A stretch of 38,235 nucleotides of DNA from a virus. Position 1 is the first letter of the stretch; every line of letters starts with the position of its first letter. Below are positions 38,001-38,235 of the stretch, piece after piece. The notes below the pieces were generated by a model that saw nothing but the letters and a program-made list of their open reading frames with translations, had not been told where the DNA came from and ran no database searches. Made by a program: the position numbers and the translations under genes. The stretch lies in IMG/VR virus record IMGVR_UViG_3300046777_000939, positions 1 to 38,235 of that record. The stretch is one strand, 5' to 3'.

Positions 38001-38225
38001 ATGACCGATTACACTGACGATCAACTACTTGCCATGGCAATGGCAAACCTTGGTGAATACATTCATGACAACTCACCGCATTACATTCTGATTGAAGATC
38101 CTCGCAATGAGGATGACTACGATACATGGGATTATGGCACTGAGCCATTACCTCATGATCACACTTGGCAGCACACATCAATTGATGTGAGCGTAAGTCC
38201 AAGTAATGCAGACATGGCGGAATAG
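38001..38225 (+). CDS. Hypothetical acidic protein, 74 aa, stop codon inside a tRNA
   Basis: 74 aa from the ATG at 38001 (MTDYTDDQLLAMAMANLGEY); a GTG further upstream lies in the terminator and is rejected. Acidic, rich in Asp, His and Tyr (NEDDYDTWDYGTEPLPHDHT). Its last codons and stop (ATG-GCG-GAA-TAG) are bases of the tRNA-Leu D-arm, so the gene and tRNA overlap by 18 nt. Family unknown. Confidence 0.65.
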   Translation: MTDYTDDQLLAMAMANLGEYIHDNSPHYILIEDPRNEDDYDTWDYGTEPLPHDHTWQHTSIDVSVSPSNADMAE

Positions 38226-38235
38226 GTAGACGCAA
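38208..38235 (+). tRNA. tRNA-Leu, 5' end only (cut by window edge)
   Basis: The last 28 bases read as acceptor 5' strand GCAGACA, then T8-G9 and a D-arm GCGGAATAGGTAGACGC. The GGCGGAAT..GGTAGACGC string is characteristic of tRNA-Leu. The anticodon lies beyond the window. It follows a protein gene with no gap. Confidence 0.75.

Overview
This window is most of a tailed double-stranded DNA phage genome (Caudoviricetes). A virion block lies on the minus strand (about 1-26,690) and a block of many very small genes lies on the plus strand (about 26,790 to the end). The virion block contains a large terminase, a portal, a P/Q-rich scaffold candidate, a major capsid protein resembling the N4 gp56 type, two peptidoglycan-degrading enzymes and a collagen-like fibre. 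I see no integrase, repressor, transposase, polymerase or CRISPR array. Small proteins of kinds I remember from cyanophages and cyanobacteria (34-kb RPKPPSLK protein, 29-kb HDWP protein, 14.4-kb AbrB-like protein) suggest a cyanobacterial host. That host call is an inference.

Minus strand, in transcription order (right to left). A 1157-aa protein and a run of Gly/Ala/Gln-rich unknown proteins (26.7-17.8 kb) are followed by a tandemly duplicated 58-aa gene and a relative sharing its N-terminus. Next come a candidate small terminase, the large terminase, a membrane/coiled-coil protein, an AbrB-like protein, two tiny genes, the portal, the scaffold candidate (overlapping the portal tail by 623 nt), a Gly-rich membrane-like protein and the major capsid protein. 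The block ends with a probable decoration protein, a helix-hairpin-helix protein, an M23-type peptidase whose motifs are in circularly permuted order, several connector or virion proteins, a lambda-type (GH104-like) lysozyme, two structural proteins and a collagen-like fibre that runs off the left edge.

Plus strand. After a gene with a strong terminator (27.03 kb) come about 28 small genes, most of unknown function. Many gaps between them carry compact RNA-like structures: a covarying H-type pseudoknot present four times, a near-identical 52-nt double hairpin present twice, a double hairpin present three times, and CTGGG/CCCAG stems. Hairpin loops of exactly 7 nt recur. Most of these genes start after a C/A-rich stretch with no Shine-Dalgarno sequence, whereas several virion genes have clear ones. 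Near the right end, a protein with the C-terminal signature of the AcrVA2 anti-CRISPR family precedes a PcfJ-like protein. The window ends inside a tRNA-Leu gene.

The items most worth following up are the repeated intergenic RNA structures, the AcrVA2-like/PcfJ-like pair, the permuted M23 enzyme and the overprinted portal/scaffold genes.
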